From contig OZ018326.1 of NCBI GenBank assembly GCA_963969495.1, positions 180,275,497-180,339,496 on the forward strand: a stretch of DNA of 64,000 bases, in the 5' to 3' direction. The notes under the pieces were generated by a model. The model saw only the letters and a list, made by a program, of their open reading frames with translations, was not told the DNA's origin and did not search any database. Below, piece by piece: positions 1-9,370 of the stretch (position 1 is the stretch's first letter; each line of letters begins with the position of its first letter). This DNA comes from Ceratothoa steindachneri. Its lineage: Eukaryota > Arthropoda > Malacostraca > Isopoda > Cymothoidae. The translations under genes and the position numbers were made by a program.

Positions 1-1224
1 CCTGGATGGGCCAGGAGCAGAGGGTGCCTTTCGAACTACTGAGGCATATGACGTCCCAGGCAGAGCTGGGCGCGCCAGGACCAAGTCCTTAGCCTCGCGG
101 AATGAGAGTCTATCCTGGGCCTGAATGGCCAGGATTTCTTTCTCCAGGAGATATGCACCACATTGCTTCGAAGAAGCAGGGTGCGGCTCTCCGCAATTGA
201 CACACTTGGCCACACACGATTTGGACTTATCGTGTGCGACCTTGGAGCAATTTACACAGACTTCGGGTGACCCCGACTTTGCACGTCTACATGAGCGATT
301 CGTATGGCCGAAGCGGTGACAGTAATAGCACCGCTGCAGGAGTGGCACGAATGCCTTCACGCGGTAGCGGTACCACCCGGCACGCACCGACTCAGGGAGC
401 TTGTCACAGTCGAACGTGACGAAGAGTGTAGGGGTGGGTCTCGAAGCCCCTCCCTGTTTTCTCATCACACGTTCGACCTTGACCGCCCCATGGTCGGCTA
501 GCTCTAGGGTGATGTCCTCAATGGAGTAGTCAACGAGTTCCCTCGCATAAACTACTCCTTTCACAAAGTTCATGGTAGAGTGCGGCGTCACACTCACCGG
601 GGTGCCATGAAGTGTCCGAAGAGCACTTATCTTGGCCGCCTCGGCGGGATTCGCCGCATTCGCCAGAAGGCTGCCGTCCGAGAAACGGGTCACCTTCGGC
701 TCTCTACCAATTGCACTAGCTAATCCTCTCCTCTGATGGATCATGTTGCCCTTGGACAACATGGTGCCATCAGTGGAGCGAATAACGAGGAAGCGTTTGA
801 AGCCAGCGGGCTCGAAAACGCCAGGTAACCTCTGAATCAGGGGCCCCGATGTCATCGAGGCTCCGCCCTGTGCACTCTTGGTGTTAGTCTTGGTCAGGGG
901 CTCCGCACACGAGGGGGTAGAGGGGCCGGATGTGCCGATCTTGGCTTGGTCGCCTACCAAAGTGGTAGCAGACCCATCCGTCCCCGCAGCCCCCGGGGAT
1001 GGAGAGGAGCCCCGAGTCTTTTTCGTCTTTTTAGTCTTCTTTGTCTTTTTCTTTTTTGGAGAGGAGGGCGGGGAATGAACCCGCTTTTCACCTCCGCCGG
1101 CAGAAGCCTCCAGGCCAGATGGACCGGCCTCAGCCAGGTCCCTCTCCGAAATGGAGAAGGTCCTGGTTGTCGTAGGGGCACCTGCCGGACGAGATCCTCC
1201 CCTCCTTTTACTGCCTCGGAGCCC
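1..1224 (-). CDS. LINE-alpha ORF1 (gag), open to window edge
   Basis: Reading the - strand from 1224 down to 1 gives about 408 codons without a stop, running off the window. The product is the nucleic-acid-binding ORF1 protein of an I-like non-LTR retrotransposon. A Ser/Pro-rich segment and a Lys/Thr-rich segment (about 1010-1060) come first, then an RNA-binding-like core (780-340). Three zinc knuckles follow at about 330-135: CYYCHRFGHTNRSC (C-x2-C-x4-H-x4-C), a C-x2-C-x4-H-x5-C finger and a C-x2-C-x3-H-x6-C finger. The start is not here: a TGA at 1225-1227 closes the frame upstream, and the N-terminus continues in another frame (next entry), so at least one frameshift separates them. The endonuclease and RT would lie to the left, outside the window. 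The family is seen from motifs; the I-like assignment is inferred from the triple-knuckle gag and the related copies nearby. Confidence 0.85.
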
Positions 1225-1804
1225 TCAGCCATTTGAGGAGGACCTTGCATAGGGGCGGATTCGGGTTCGGTGCTTGGCGCCGAGCCCGAATTCCCCCCCA
1301 TGGAAGGCCCTACCGTCTGAGGCTGGGTCTCCTCAAGGACCATGTTTATCACAGGAGGGGCCTCCAGTTGGCCATCCCCTCCCAGGACATCGCAGGTCCC
1401 CTTGGCAGTGTCGCCAGTCTTGTGTCGGGAGGCACAGGCCTTGACCCCAGCAAGGTTTAAAATTCTTGCCAGCAGGTCTTTTGAGGGAAGCGACCGAAGG
1501 GGCCTGGCTTCCCCCTCCCCCCTAAGGGGGTTTGCCCTACCGAGCCGCTTTGATGGGGAGCAGCTGGCTAAGGGCTGCCTGCTGGCTTTCTTGGCAGTCC
1601 CCTTGGAAAGAAAAGAGGGGACTGCCGCTGGGAAAAGGGAGGTGCCCGAAAGCACCTCCAGAGAAGGGGGTGAGGGGGAGTCCCCTGTGCAAGCACAGGG
1701 GGGGGAACCTCCATTTTTTTGCTGGAGCTGCCCGAGGGCGGCTCCGTCGATGGAACAGGGGAAGTTGAGGGTTGGGTTTGTTTTTTTTTATCATCATTGG
1801 GCAT
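1225..1804 (-). pseudogene. LINE-alpha ORF1 N-terminus, frameshifted
   Basis: This is the upstream part of the gag above, split over two or more frames. A plausible start is the ATG at 1802-1804 (MPNDDKKK...), because a second copy of the element at about 58.1 kb has a comparable Met followed by the same EPPSGSS motif. Downstream the reading moves into the 954-1655 frame (ending SAPMQGPPQMAEG...) and then into the long gag frame below 1224. The segment is Pro/Ser/Lys-rich and of low complexity, so only the match to the other copy supports it. Confidence 0.6.
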
Positions 1805-2290
1805 GGTGACCCTTTTTTAAACACGGGATGCAATCGCGCACACCTCTCGCAGTAGCCCGTACTGCGAGAGGTGCTTACAAGCCCGGCAGAGCCAGGCGCC
1901 GCCATTAGGGACCACCCCTCCCGCCTGGTGGTCTGGCAGTCCATCGGCATGGCGGTTCCACCTTGGACACGGCGTAAAAATTAATAGATTGTGAAGAGGA
2001 GAGGAAAAGGGATGTGAGGAAGGTATGGGTGGGGATGAAGCAGGTAGTTAAAAACCAGCCACCCCAGACCGGAGCTCAGGGGTTAGGGAACATTGTCCCC
2101 CACCCCCTCAGCCCCGATGCGGGACGGTTGGCTGAAAGGAAGGTCAGCATCTACCCTGTGAAATTAGAGGCTGACCAGAGAAAGTTGTGGGAGAGGTTGT
2201 GTGAAAAGAGAGGAAACAAGTGTTTTGAAGGAAGGAAGAGAGGCTAAGCTGGGGCCGGACGGAGCGCTTGATCCCGTCAGCACGGCGGCC
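1805..2290 (-). mobile_element. 5' UTR of LINE-alpha copy 1
   Basis: This GC-rich leader is shared with 58100-58562, including the matching blocks at 2060-2180 and 58340-58460 (accaccccagaccggagctc and the segment around the 'accctgtgaaattagaggc' motif). Both copies lose similarity just after 'gtcagcacg' (near 2280 and 58560), which I take as the 5' end of the element on the - strand. A Cys-containing ORF at 1537-1950 crosses this leader but is not conserved in frame. Confidence 0.6.
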
Positions 2291-2299
2291 AGAGTGGCA

Positions 2300-2686
2300 A
2301 ATCGCCGCGCCCCTTACGGGGTACCAACCACAACCTCGACATACCGAGAGCAGTCAGGGGTCGTGTCACCAGGAAATCCCTCTTCCCGAGTGGAAGGAAC
2401 TGCTCCCGAGAACAACAAGTCGGTATATATACTTAACCACACGATAAAAGAGCAACAAAGTCCAAAGAGTGAAGAGACTACAGCGAAGAATGAAAGAGGC
2501 GTAGTAGTGCCCATTATAAAGCCAACCTAGACAACCGCAAATTAAAACCTAAACCCCGGCAAAACATATAGTAACTACAAGATAGAAATATAAAAGAAGA
2601 AATATATAGCAATTAAGAAACTTGAAAGGCTTGAAAGCCACGATGGAGGAAATATCAAATATATTTATTTATTTACTTAATGTTAG

Positions 2687-2690
<4 letters not shown>
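2300..2690. other. Unannotated spacer
   Basis: This is the AT-rich stretch between the 5' end of LINE-alpha copy 1 and the (TA)n tract. Its ORFs are short and low-complexity, and I see no recognisable gene or repeat. Confidence 0.5.

Positions 2691-2767
<77 letters not shown>
2690..2767. repeat. (TA)n microsatellite
   Basis: About 39 uninterrupted TA units. It abuts the presumed 3' end of LINE-beta, so it may have grown from that element's A/T-rich tail. The tyrosine/isoleucine ORF translated from it is an artefact. Confidence 0.97.
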
Positions 2768-2770
<3 letters not shown>

Positions 2771-3005
2771 TTGATAAATAGAAATAATAATAACAAATAA
2801 AGGGAAGAAAAATAAGAGACAAAAACAAGAAAAACCTGTGAGGAGCCCTCTACACCAGGGCAAAACTAATACTCTTTTTATCTTTATATACCTACTACAC
2901 ATTTTCCTACTTCTTACATCAACTTCAACTTCAACTCCCCACCACAAAAACGACAGCAAGGGCTGATTTGAACATCACCCGAAAGAAGATGGCCGTCTTG
3001 AGTGG

Positions 3006-3720
3006 CTAATGCGAACTCGGCAAAGGGGCCACCTCCAACGACCGCAATCTATGACGGCTCGAGGGCCAAGAGTGAACAGAATTTTTAATTTTGTACAGTT
3101 TGGATGATGAACAGTCATCCCATTCATTCTGCCACAGTTGAAAAATATACTTTCTTATTGAAGGAAAGTAGTTCCTAAAAGGCACAGCCATGTTCTCGGA
3201 GGAAACAGAATGTGCTGAGCGGGCCAGCCGATCAGCCCCCTCGTTGCCCAGGAGCCAGCAAAAAATAATTCTATATTGGGACGCATTTTGGACCAGCCAG
3301 TTGCAAATTTCTGTGACTAAGAGATGGGACGCATTAAAAGATCTAATTGACTGTAACGTTGGCCGGAAAAAATGAAGGTCATTAAAAGGTAAAATTTGGA
3401 TGAGTCTAAAGGCTAAAAGGATTGCTGAAAGTTTAGCGGTAAAAATGGATGCTGCTGGCGGCACAGATAAAGTTAGGAATTCTCCTCCTGGGTAGATTGC
3501 TGCGGCGCCCACGCCACTGTCCGACCTAGAACCATCTGTGTATAGTGGGCAGCATTGTTTGTGTGAGGTCGAATGCTATAAGAACAGGCTCTTAATGATG
3601 CGAGGGTCCATGGAAGACTTCTCCAGGCTCCACATGCTGGTACATACTGTGGGGAGAGGAGCACGCCAACTAGGGGTCAGTAAGGATGGAAGGGTAAGGA
3701 CCCTTGGAGTACCCAGGTTA
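3006..3720 (-). pseudogene. LINE-beta RNase H and ORF2 C-terminus
   Basis: The - strand reading includes a segment beginning MGAAAIYPGGEFLTLSVP, then AKLSAILLAFRLI, where an acidic residue is expected in a functional RNase H. It continues into a C-terminal region with FCWLLGNEGADRLARSA, resembling the WVPGHxGxxGNExAD motif at the end of the RNase H of I-like LINEs. It continues the RT in the same orientation across a frame change near 3500. It would degrade the RNA strand of the cDNA hybrid; here it is decayed. Confidence 0.65.
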
Positions 3721-3774
3721 GAGAAATGATCTCCTATGCGAAGGTTCAAAGGGCGGGGTAAAGATGGCAACTTA

Positions 3775-4831
3775 TCATATATACAGGCATCTGTAGACCT
3801 CTGATACAGGTGATTGCTGTACTCGGCAGAGGTATCGCATGCAGATGTGAAGTCTATGGTAGGGCAAAGGGAGTACCCCACTCTCGCAGTAAAGGCTGTT
3901 GACAGGAGAAGTACGGAAGGCTCCACTGGAAAGGCGAACTCCGAGGTTTCGAATGGGGTTCAGCATTTTAAGGGCTGAAGGGAAAGCCGATGAGTAAATT
4001 TGATAGCCATAATCCAATTTCGATTGGACGAGGGCTGTGTATAATGTCCACAATGTTTGTCGGTCACTGCCCCACGAAGTGTGCGAGAGGGCTTTCAAAA
4101 TGTCTAGAGCCCGCAGACAGCCTGTTCGAAGTCGGTGTAGGTGTGGTAACCAGGATAACTTTGGATCGAGAGTTACGCCAAGGAACCGAAACTCGGAGAC
4201 GAACTCGCCTTGTAGGGAGATAGATGGCGGAACAAGAACCCCTCTGCCTCGGTGGAAATTACATTGCTTTGGTTTTGTTAATGGAAAAGCGGAATCCCTT
4301 AAGTTGTGCTCTTTTGGATATAGCATCGACCGCCAATTGTAGCCGACGCGCTGCTGATGGAAAGCGAGGTGAGGAACAGTATAGTGCTAAATCATCGACA
4401 AAAAGAGTTGTTGATACACCCTCTGGGAGAGACGAAATAATATTATTGATGGCAATTATAAAACATGTGACACTTAGAACACTGCCCTGAGGAACTCCCT
4501 CCTCTTGGGGTTGCAGGTCAGAGTATGCGTCTCCAACACGTACCTTGAAGGATCGAGAAGCTAAAAAACTTTGAATAAGTGACGGTAAAAGGCCGTATCT
4601 CTATGTTGTGTCGTACGCTTTCTCAATATCGAAAGATATGGCCAGGACTCGGTGCTTTAATGAGAAAGCTTTCCGGACCGATTCCTAGAAACGTATTAGG
4701 AGGTCAAGGGTACTATGACCTTTGCGGAAGTCACATTGAAATGGAGAGAGAATGTGACTGGTTTCTAGGAACCAGTTTAGGCGCTCCTACACCATTTTTA
4801 CCAGCAATTTACTCAAACAGCTGGTAAGAGC
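3775..4831 (-). pseudogene. LINE-beta reverse transcriptase, 3' part
   Basis: This is the RT domain downstream of the mariner insertion. Readable landmarks on the - strand are ALTSCLSKLLVKMV right at the insertion junction, the palm motif FDIEKAYD, the GVPQGSVLS motif, an LFVDDLALY catalytic box, then a thumb region with FRFLGVTLDPKLSWLPHL. In-frame stops occur (for example after LLVKMV), so it is not functional. The longest clean piece runs from 4326 to 3775. Confidence 0.8.
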
Positions 4832-4833
4832 TA

Positions 4834-5601
4834 CGAGCGGCGGTCAATAAGTTTTGCAAATCGGTAGGACAAAATAGAGGAAGGGAGATGGCTGTTTGTG
4901 GGGGTGTTAGGACAAGTTATGACAAGTCAGGACCTGCCTCGTCTATTTAAGAAGCAGTAGCTGATCGCAGATCGTCAGTCACAAATTTTTCAACAATGGA
5001 GAAGGTTGAGCACCGCGCAGTGATCAAATTTTTGACCAAGGAAGGCAAGAATGCAAAAGAGATCCATGAACGCATGGGGTTGCAGTGTACACCGACACCG
5101 CCCCTTCCTATGCCACCATTGCTCGCTGGAATAGGGAGAAATGTTATCAACATCATCCACGACAATTTGGCGATGACCAAGGTCTCTGCCCGTTCGGTCC
5201 CTAGAAACCTCACGCCCCATGATCGACTTCAACGTCGTCAAAGTCCACAAGGCCAGAGTTGCACAAGCTGCCCTGCGCGAGTGCGGATTCGAGGAGCTCA
5301 ACCATCTCCCCCTACAGTCCAGATCTGGCCCCTAGCGACTACTTTTTATTCCGCCAGCTCAAGGCTGCACTTGGTGGACGCCGGTTTGGGGACGATGAAG
5401 GATGAAGATGTCCAGCTCGCCGTCCAGGAGTGGATTGAACAGCAGTCGGGAGATTTCTGGTTGTCGGAAATTCCAGGCCTCAGGGACAAGTGGCGCAAAT
5501 GCATTGAAGTCGAGGGAAGTTATATTGAAAAATAATAAAACACTTTTCCTCATATCTCGTTTCCTTATATCCGAATTGCAAAACTTATTGACCACCCCTC
5601 G
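4834..5601 (+). mobile_element. mariner-like element, internally deleted (768 bp), in LINE-beta RT
   Basis: The termini are inverted repeats of roughly 30 bp: the left end starts CGAGCGGCGGTCAATAAGTT, and the right end read on the - strand starts CGAGGGGTGGTCAATAAGTT. TA dinucleotides at 4832-4833 and 5602-5603 are the target-site duplication. Mariners insert at TA. Removing the element with one TA restores an uninterrupted RT reading (HYRLIALTSC) on the - strand, which fixes both ends to the base. The full-length family is about 1.3 kb, so roughly 500 bp are missing internally. Confidence 0.93.
4996..5535 (+). pseudogene. mariner transposase remnant
   Basis: The ORF opens MEKVEHRAVIKFLTKEGKNA, typical of the N-terminal helix-turn-helix of mariner transposases (DD34D superfamily). 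After about 45 codons it joins a region whose correct reading is in another frame: there the C-terminal catalytic motif YSPDLAPSDYFLFRQLKAAL (third Asp) is visible at about 5300-5360. The segment holding the first two catalytic Asp residues is gone. No active transposase could be made. The element might have been moved by a full-length relative, since both ends are intact. Confidence 0.85.
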
Positions 5602-5603
5602 TA

Positions 5604-5907
5604 TAAGGCGGTAGTGATCTGCGTCCAATCCATCCCTGCCGGGTTTGACAAAGGGAAGGATGATCCCAATGCGCCATAATGATGGGTAAAAACCCTTCAC
5701 CCATATAAGGTTGTACAAATCAAATAAGAAGAGAGTAGAGTGTGGATGTAGTTGCCGAATCATATAGAAATGGATCTCGTCAAGACCAGGAGAAGTAGAT
5801 CTGCAAAGGGACAAAGTGCTACGAGGCTCATGGATGCTGAATAGAGCATTATATGGAAGGTTAGATTTTGTTGTGAAGTTGAGAGAATGAGACTCTTCCT
5901 TTGATTT
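5604..5907 (-). pseudogene. LINE-beta reverse transcriptase, 5' part
   Basis: The - strand reading gives RSTSPGLDEIHFYMIRQL, then LWRIGIILPFVKPGRDGLDA and DHYR at the mariner junction. These are the RT fingers motifs (PGxDxIxxxxxK and the W-R-xAxIxPIxKPGK-like block). It is in frame with the downstream RT once the mariner is removed. Confidence 0.85.
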
Positions 5908-7095
5908 TTAGGATAGAAAAGGCTTATCATAACGGCTGACGGCGCGGAAATGGTCAGCAAAAGCATTGCTGACCGCCAGGCTGTAATTCTCCAATGAACC
6001 GTGTAAGTTGAGTGTGGGGGTATGATGATCAGCATAACGGCACCTGATTTTATTAATCCTCTTCCAGATCTTAGCGGTAGGTGTCATAGAGGAAATTGAT
6101 GAAAGGTAAAGGCGCCATGAGTTTCGGCGAGCCTGACGAAGGGTTCTTTGGCGAAGCGCACGAACTCGGTTTCGGTCGACCTTGTTGCACAAAGTTGGGT
6201 TCTTTCGGAATCGGGCATGGGCTAACTTGTAATTTTTGATAGCTGTTGCACAAGGCGAGGTCCACCAGGGCACGGTTGAGCGACCCGTAGAGGGTCGCCT
6301 CGGTGGAATGGTCTGTCTTGCTGCATTGTACATAGTCGATGTAAAGTATTTTACAGCCACGTCCACTCCATTGAAGGTCCCCAAGGATGCACTTTTGAAG
6401 GACGCCTCTTGGAAACCTTCCCAATCTGTATGACCTAAGTCCCACTTAAGGGGCATGGTTGTATGAGGGCTAACTTGAAGGGCCGACAAGACAATAGGGA
6501 AGTGGTCACTCCCATGGAGATCGTCAAGAATTGACCATCGAAATTCCGTGAAGCAATAAGGGGAACAAACAGACAGGTCAACACAGCTAAAAGAGTCCGT
6601 CTGGACATGATAAGAGGTAAAATCGCCAGTATTTAAGACACAAAGAAAGTCAGATAATAAAAGAGACTCTAAAACACTGCCTTTGGCATTCCGAGTGATG
6701 TCGCCCCAGTAGGGGTGATGGACGTTAAAATCTCCTAGTAATAAAAATGGGGAGGGCAACTGGTCTATAAGTTCTAAAAGGTCGGGTCTTTAATGATAAA
6801 TAGAGCAAACGGTAATAAGCTTAGTAAGAAAAACCCTCACGGCAACAGCTTGGAGGGTAGTATGTAGGGGGATGGGAGATATATGGTAGGATGAAGATAC
6901 CATGATTGACCCCCCCCCCTTCCATGAGAGGAGCTTCCAACAGGAGTAATAGAGTTGAAAGTGAGAAAGTCGGGGACCGAAGGAAAGGGCCGTGTACCCA
7001 GTTTATTCTCCTGAAGACAAATAACAGCGGGGTGGAGTCGTCAAAAGAATTTTGAGTTCTTCCCATTTTGGAAGAACGCCTTGACAATTCCATTG
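5908..7095 (-). pseudogene. LINE-beta AP-like endonuclease and linker (ORF2 N-terminus)
   Basis: The long ORF (6759-5908) starts PSPFLLLGDFNVHHPYWGD, the GDFN motif of LINE AP endonucleases, and contains GSDHFPIVL, the SDH motif with the catalytic Asp-His pair. Upstream (about 7095-6760) the N-terminal part is split over frames, with WNCQG near the start and a conserved-looking piece HTTLQAVAVRVFL. The linker to the RT is Arg-rich, with KIWKRINKIR. This enzyme nicks target DNA to prime reverse transcription. Stops near 6790 and 5907 mark decay. Confidence 0.82.
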
Positions 7096-7389
7096 TAAAA
7101 TGGAAGAGATTATGTGGGACGGTTAGATACCACTGTAGATATCTTTTTCTCTTTTGTGGCCGATATTGTGTTTGAGGTTTGTCCCAGAGAGCTTGGGAGA
7201 CGAAGAGCAGATTTTGAGGAGCATGCTTTTCCAGGGGGAGAGATCCTAGAAGGAGCAGTAACTGGGGCTATTTTCGAGGGTTTTGGAGAAACGACCGAGG
7301 CCCTTGATTGTAATTCGGAATCACAACATAGCGGAAAAGGAAGATCGAGAATGGATTTTCGGCCGGTAGATCCGTATTCATGGGTCGAG

Positions 7390-8880
7390 GGGATTTTCGA
7401 TGTCTGAGAGGTTGGTCCAACCGCCGCGATTGGTGATGTTGGAACGAACAGGCGATCTGAGCGAGGTGTGTAGAGCTGGGTGTTGTATATCTGCCATCGT
7501 TTGGATCAAGATGGGGCCTAAGTCCTGTGAAGAGTGGGAATGTTCAGCAATATGGGAAGAATCCATTGAAGATTCTCGGGGTTCGGCCGAGTCAGATCCA
7601 GAGGCTGCCCGCATATTGGTGGTCGGTGACCCAAGTGAGGAATCCTTCCTCTTACCACTGGGCTTTGGGTCTCGGGTCGGGTGGATGAACCTCCACTGGT
7701 AGATGTTGAGCATTCTTTCAGATAGCGTCTGATGTCTTCAAGTGTCTCACCCTAAGCGTCTCTCCCAGCTAGAGCTGCTGGAGAGAGTGAGACTACATTG
7801 TTTATCTCGGTGTGAGAGCGATGCTTCGAACGTATATCCTGAATGTTTCTGACGCTGCAAGTAGATGTAGGATGAAGTGCTTCAGGCGAGCCGGAACTCG
7901 AGCGTGATGGTCGGTTGCATCCAACGTCACGTAAAACGTCAGAGAAGAGACGACCGAGTGGTGAGTTTGTGCTAGAGCACGCTGGTGGGCCTCTCTTATA
8001 TCTAGACGTAGAGAGTCGCGCAAAGCGAGCACCTCCTTTTCAAATAAAAATATAGAGCAGAGTTTTGACGCAGCACTGTGGGTACCTCCGCAGTTGGCAC
8101 AGCGGGGTGTTTTGGTGTATTCGGGGCCATGGTAGTCAGAGCTACAATTCACGCAGGAGCGGGAGTGCCGACAGGCACGGCCAACATGTCCAAATTGATT
8201 GCAATTGAAGTGACGTCTGGGTAGTTCGACGTAGGGACTTACCGGGTCACGAAGGTACCCAGCTTTAATATACTGCCGCAGTTCTTGTCGTTCGAATGTT
8301 AAAATAAGTGTGGCGGTTGGGACTTTAGTAGAGCCTAATGTTAGTCACCCTGTGTACGTGTGTGACACGTTGGGTACTAAGCTTGCTCTGAAGGCGGGTA
8401 AGGTCGTAGTCCCTTAGTTCGTTTGAACGGACGACACCTTTGACAAAATTCAGACGCGGATGGGGCGAAAAAGTTACTGGAACTTCAGCTATCGAAGATA
8501 GATTTCGCACAAGGTTGTGTTGAGAGTGGGATGACACCTCGACTACGACATCACCACTACCTCCTGACCACATCTGGCGGGGTTCACCACAACGGGACTC
8601 AAAAGATTCATTGACATCGAACACATCGACTTTTGCAAGTGGGGTGTTGGATGATGAACTCATGATAAGAGAGCGGGGATAATCTAAATCTGGGTCTACT
8701 TCGTTGGAATAGGGGGTCCAACGAGCAGGGAAGGCTGAAAGGAAAGGTAAGGAACGTTTGGCACGAGAACCATTACGAGAAGGGGAGGTTTTTGCTTTAT
8801 GGCTAGCTATTGCAAAAAGAAAAAACTTCGCATTCTCCCTCGGGAGTCCCCACCATGGAGGCCTACAAGGGCCCGGCACT
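7390..8880 (-). pseudogene. LINE-beta ORF1 (gag) with three CCHC knuckles
   Basis: From 8879 to 8325 the ORF covers the N-terminal and RNA-binding core (FVKGVVRSNELRDYDLTRLQ ... VTHVHRVTNIRLY). After a frame change it resumes around 8330-7800 with FNCNQFGHVGRACRHSRSC, a second knuckle around CVNCSSDYHGPE, and CANCGGTHSAASKLC. This is the same gag architecture as LINE-alpha but clearly diverged. A Ser-rich tail runs to about 7390. A frameshift near 8330 makes it a pseudogene. Confidence 0.82.
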
Positions 8881-9370
8881 ACTGAAACTATACAATCAGT
8901 TACGTCCGGTATGTCCTCTTGGAGAATGGATACGGATCCACCAAACCATCTTTATTACCCTAAGAGGCTGCCCGAGTTCTCCTACGCACGGAGAAAAGGG
9001 GCCAACGATGGGTTTCTCCTTGGGCATTCGGTAGACAAAGGCGGTGGAGATGCCCAGCCTCTTCCACCTTCATGAAAGAACAAATCGAGATCAATCCATA
9101 AAACGAGTAGAGGTCGGGTATCCATAAGGACCGCTAGATAGGTGAAAGAAGAGGGGAAAATAAAGGACAGTGGGAAAACGTAATAGGGGAGGAAAGAAAG
9201 AGGGGGATGTTAAAAGTCTTGTTGGCAGCATCATGGGACCCCTAAGGGGCCCAGGGCTGACCCCCCCTCGCCACGAGAAGGCTAGAGCCTCTCTGGGAAC
9301 AACCCCTGAAGTAAAGATCCCAGAGAGGGAGGGGGAAATAAAAAAGACAATCTAAGACAGCCACGTTCAC
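8881..9370 (-). mobile_element. Probable LINE-beta 5' leader
   Basis: This GC-richer segment upstream of the gag resembles the LINE-alpha leader in composition (purine-rich + strand, blocks such as 'cccctcgccacgagaagg'). The exact 5' end is not determined. Confidence 0.4.

Larger units (their letters stand above)
2768..9370 (-). mobile_element. LINE-beta: I-like non-LTR retrotransposon, nearly full length, split by mariner
   Basis: On the - strand the order is 5' leader (about 9370-8880), ORF1 gag (8880-7390), ORF2 with AP endonuclease (about 7095-6500), linker, RT (about 5880-3780), RNase H and C-terminal region (about 3720-3000), and a 3' end in A/T-rich sequence at about 2770. This is the domain order of the I clade. 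The copy is dead: it has several stops and frameshifts and a 768-bp mariner insertion inside the RT. A second gag fragment of the same type lies at 49065-49830. Boundaries are approximate because no target-site duplication was identified. Confidence 0.8.

Noticed and set aside
2687..2959. ORFs with poly-Tyr/Ile from (TA)n tracts, also at 21228-21608 and 29833-30132
   Set aside because: Direct translations of microsatellites; no coding signal.
5359..5814. - strand ORF bridging mariner and RT
   Set aside because: A chance fusion of antisense mariner sequence with the LINE-beta RT; the real structure is an insertion.
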